Shown here one piece after another: positions 46,158 through 46,801 of a DNA stretch of 46,801 nt. Source of the DNA: Bombilactobacillus bombi. Lineage in GTDB: Bacteria; Bacillota; Bacilli; Lactobacillales; Lactobacillaceae. The translations under genes and the position numbers were made by a program. The notes under the pieces were generated by a model that was not told the origin of the DNA, searched no databases, and worked only from the letters and a program-made list of their open reading frames with translations. Numbering within the stretch: position 1 is the stretch's first letter; every line of letters begins with the position of its first letter. The stretch lies in NCBI RefSeq assembly GCF_013607485.1, contig NZ_SCHP01000009.1, forward strand, positions 1 to 46,801, given 5' to 3'.

Positions 46158-46801
46158 TAGCGATGTTGTCGTATGACATCAAGATTTTTTAAAGATTCAC
46201 CCGTACCAATGGCTACACAATCTAATGGATCTTGAGCCACAAAAACTGGAACTTTTGTAGAATCAGATATAACTTCGGAAAGGTTATTCAATAACGCGCC
46301 TCCGCCTGTTAAGACTATTCCATGATCAATAACATCAGCAGCAATCTCTGGAGAAGTTTCTTCTAAGGTTTCTTTGATGGCATTAACAATTTCTTCAATA
46401 TCTTCATGAATAGCTTTAGCCACATCAACAGCCTTTAGATCGACAGTTTTAGGTAAACCTGTGACTAAATCTCGCCCACGAATACTCATGTTGGGTAAAT
46501 CAACAGCCTTCTCAATTGAAGCAGAGCCAATTTCCATCTTTAGTTGTTCTGCGGTTCTTTCACCAATTAATAGATTGAATTCCTGACGTACATAAGCAAT
46601 GATGGATTCATCAAACTTATCACCCGCCATTCTAATTGAGCGGCTCGAAACAATTCCCCCCAAAGAAATCGTGGCCACATCAGTCGTTCCGCCACCAATG
46701 TCCGCTACCATACTACCAGTAGGATCCATGACAGGCAAACCTGCTCCAATTGCGGCGGCAAAAGGCTCTTCAATTAAATATGCATCACGAGCCCTGTATC
46801 T
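46157..46801 (-). CDS. mreB: Rod shape-determining protein MreB, partial at right edge
   Basis: Actin-like filament protein organising side-wall synthesis. About 214 codons of the C-terminal part are visible; the N-terminal part lies beyond the window. [39 protein letters not shown] (phosphate-2 loop) and the adenosine-site [12 protein letters not shown] are highly conserved. The reading frame stays open to the last base, so an internal Met at 46738 is not the start. The first of the mreB-mreC-mreD-minC-minD order. Confidence 0.95.
   Translation of the reverse strand, partial: RYRARDAYLIEEPFAAAIGAGLPVMDPTGSMVADIGGGTTDVATISLGGIVSSRSIRMAGDKFDESIIAYVRQEFNLLIGERTAEQLKMEIGSASIEKAVDLPNMSIRGRDLVTGLPKTVDLKAVDVAKAIHEDIEEIVNAIKETLEETSPEIAADVIDHGIVLTGGGALLNNLSEVISDSTKVPVFVAQDPLDCVAIGTGESLKNLDVIRQHR

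Noticed and set aside
46780-46801. Unusual residues (RYRARDAY) at the very end of the MreB frame
   Set aside because: The usual sequence is close to GARDAY. A two-residue difference at the window edge cannot be judged without the neighbouring sequence and may be ordinary variation.

Overview
The window is a stretch of core chromosome from an AT-rich Gram-positive bacterium, almost certainly a member of the Lactobacillaceae. The evidence is the Gram-positive gene set (DivIVA, SepF, RNase J with the RNA polymerase epsilon subunit, a YlbL/SepM-type PDZ protease, a T-box before ileS), lactobacillus-type families (DUF1831 beside mnmA, DUF4044 near the division cluster) and a complete E1alpha/E1beta/E2/E3 pyruvate dehydrogenase operon. 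I cannot name genus or species from sequence alone. I see no transposase, integrase, phage gene, CRISPR array, tRNA or rRNA.

Layout. (1) 1-3.4 kb, minus: ftsW-ylbG-rsmD-coaD-sepM operon behind an extended -10 promoter; sepM runs off the left edge. (2) 3.4-11.1 kb, minus: typA, a SuhB-type phosphatase and pdhABCD, separated by intrinsic terminators. (3) 11.3-15.1 kb, plus: def, rpoY-rnjA and a diacylglycerol-kinase-family gene. (4) 15.1-18.8 kb, minus: a histidine-phosphatase gene, a TPR protein and recD2, closely packed. (5) 19-23.1 kb, minus: nudF, a 57-residue membrane protein, mtnN, cysteine desulfurase, DUF1831 and mnmA, a sulfur/tRNA-thiolation and nucleoside-recycling operon. (6) 23.1-24.2 kb, plus: a DUF3290-DUF421 membrane-protein pair. 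(7) 24.4-40.1 kb, minus: the division and cell wall (dcw) cluster rsmH-ftsL-pbp2x-mraY-murD-murG-ftsQ-ftsA-ftsZ-sepF-yggT-ylmH-divIVA, then T-box-controlled ileS and a divergent cold-shock protein. (8) 40.1-40.9 kb: a 531-base gap where mraZ would be expected, then a 36-residue DUF4044 protein on the plus strand. (9) 40.9-43.2 kb, minus: an amino-acid ABC transporter behind a T-box whose specifier reads as CAC (His). (10) 43.2-46.8 kb, minus: mreB (cut by the right edge)-mreC-mreD-minC-minD.

How the parts work together. Most of the window is cell-envelope growth and division: lipid II synthesis and flipping to the outside (MraY, MurG, MurD), septal synthesis (FtsW, PBP2x, FtsL, FtsQ), the Z ring and its anchors (FtsZ, FtsA, SepF), placement (MinC, MinD, DivIVA) and elongation (MreBCD). 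The rest is translation and RNA maintenance (TypA, Def, RsmD, RsmH, IleS, MnmA, RNase J, RpoY), CoA and acetyl-CoA supply (CoaD, PDH), and one amino-acid importer.

I found no clear novel multi-gene system. The most unusual places are the mraZ-less rsmH upstream region (40088-40618) with a hairpin that pairs better as minus-strand RNA, the very compact ileS T-box leader, the transporter T-box, and two very small membrane-protein genes (22338-22511 and 40619-40729). Pairings, promoters and start codons were read by eye; no folding or database search was run.
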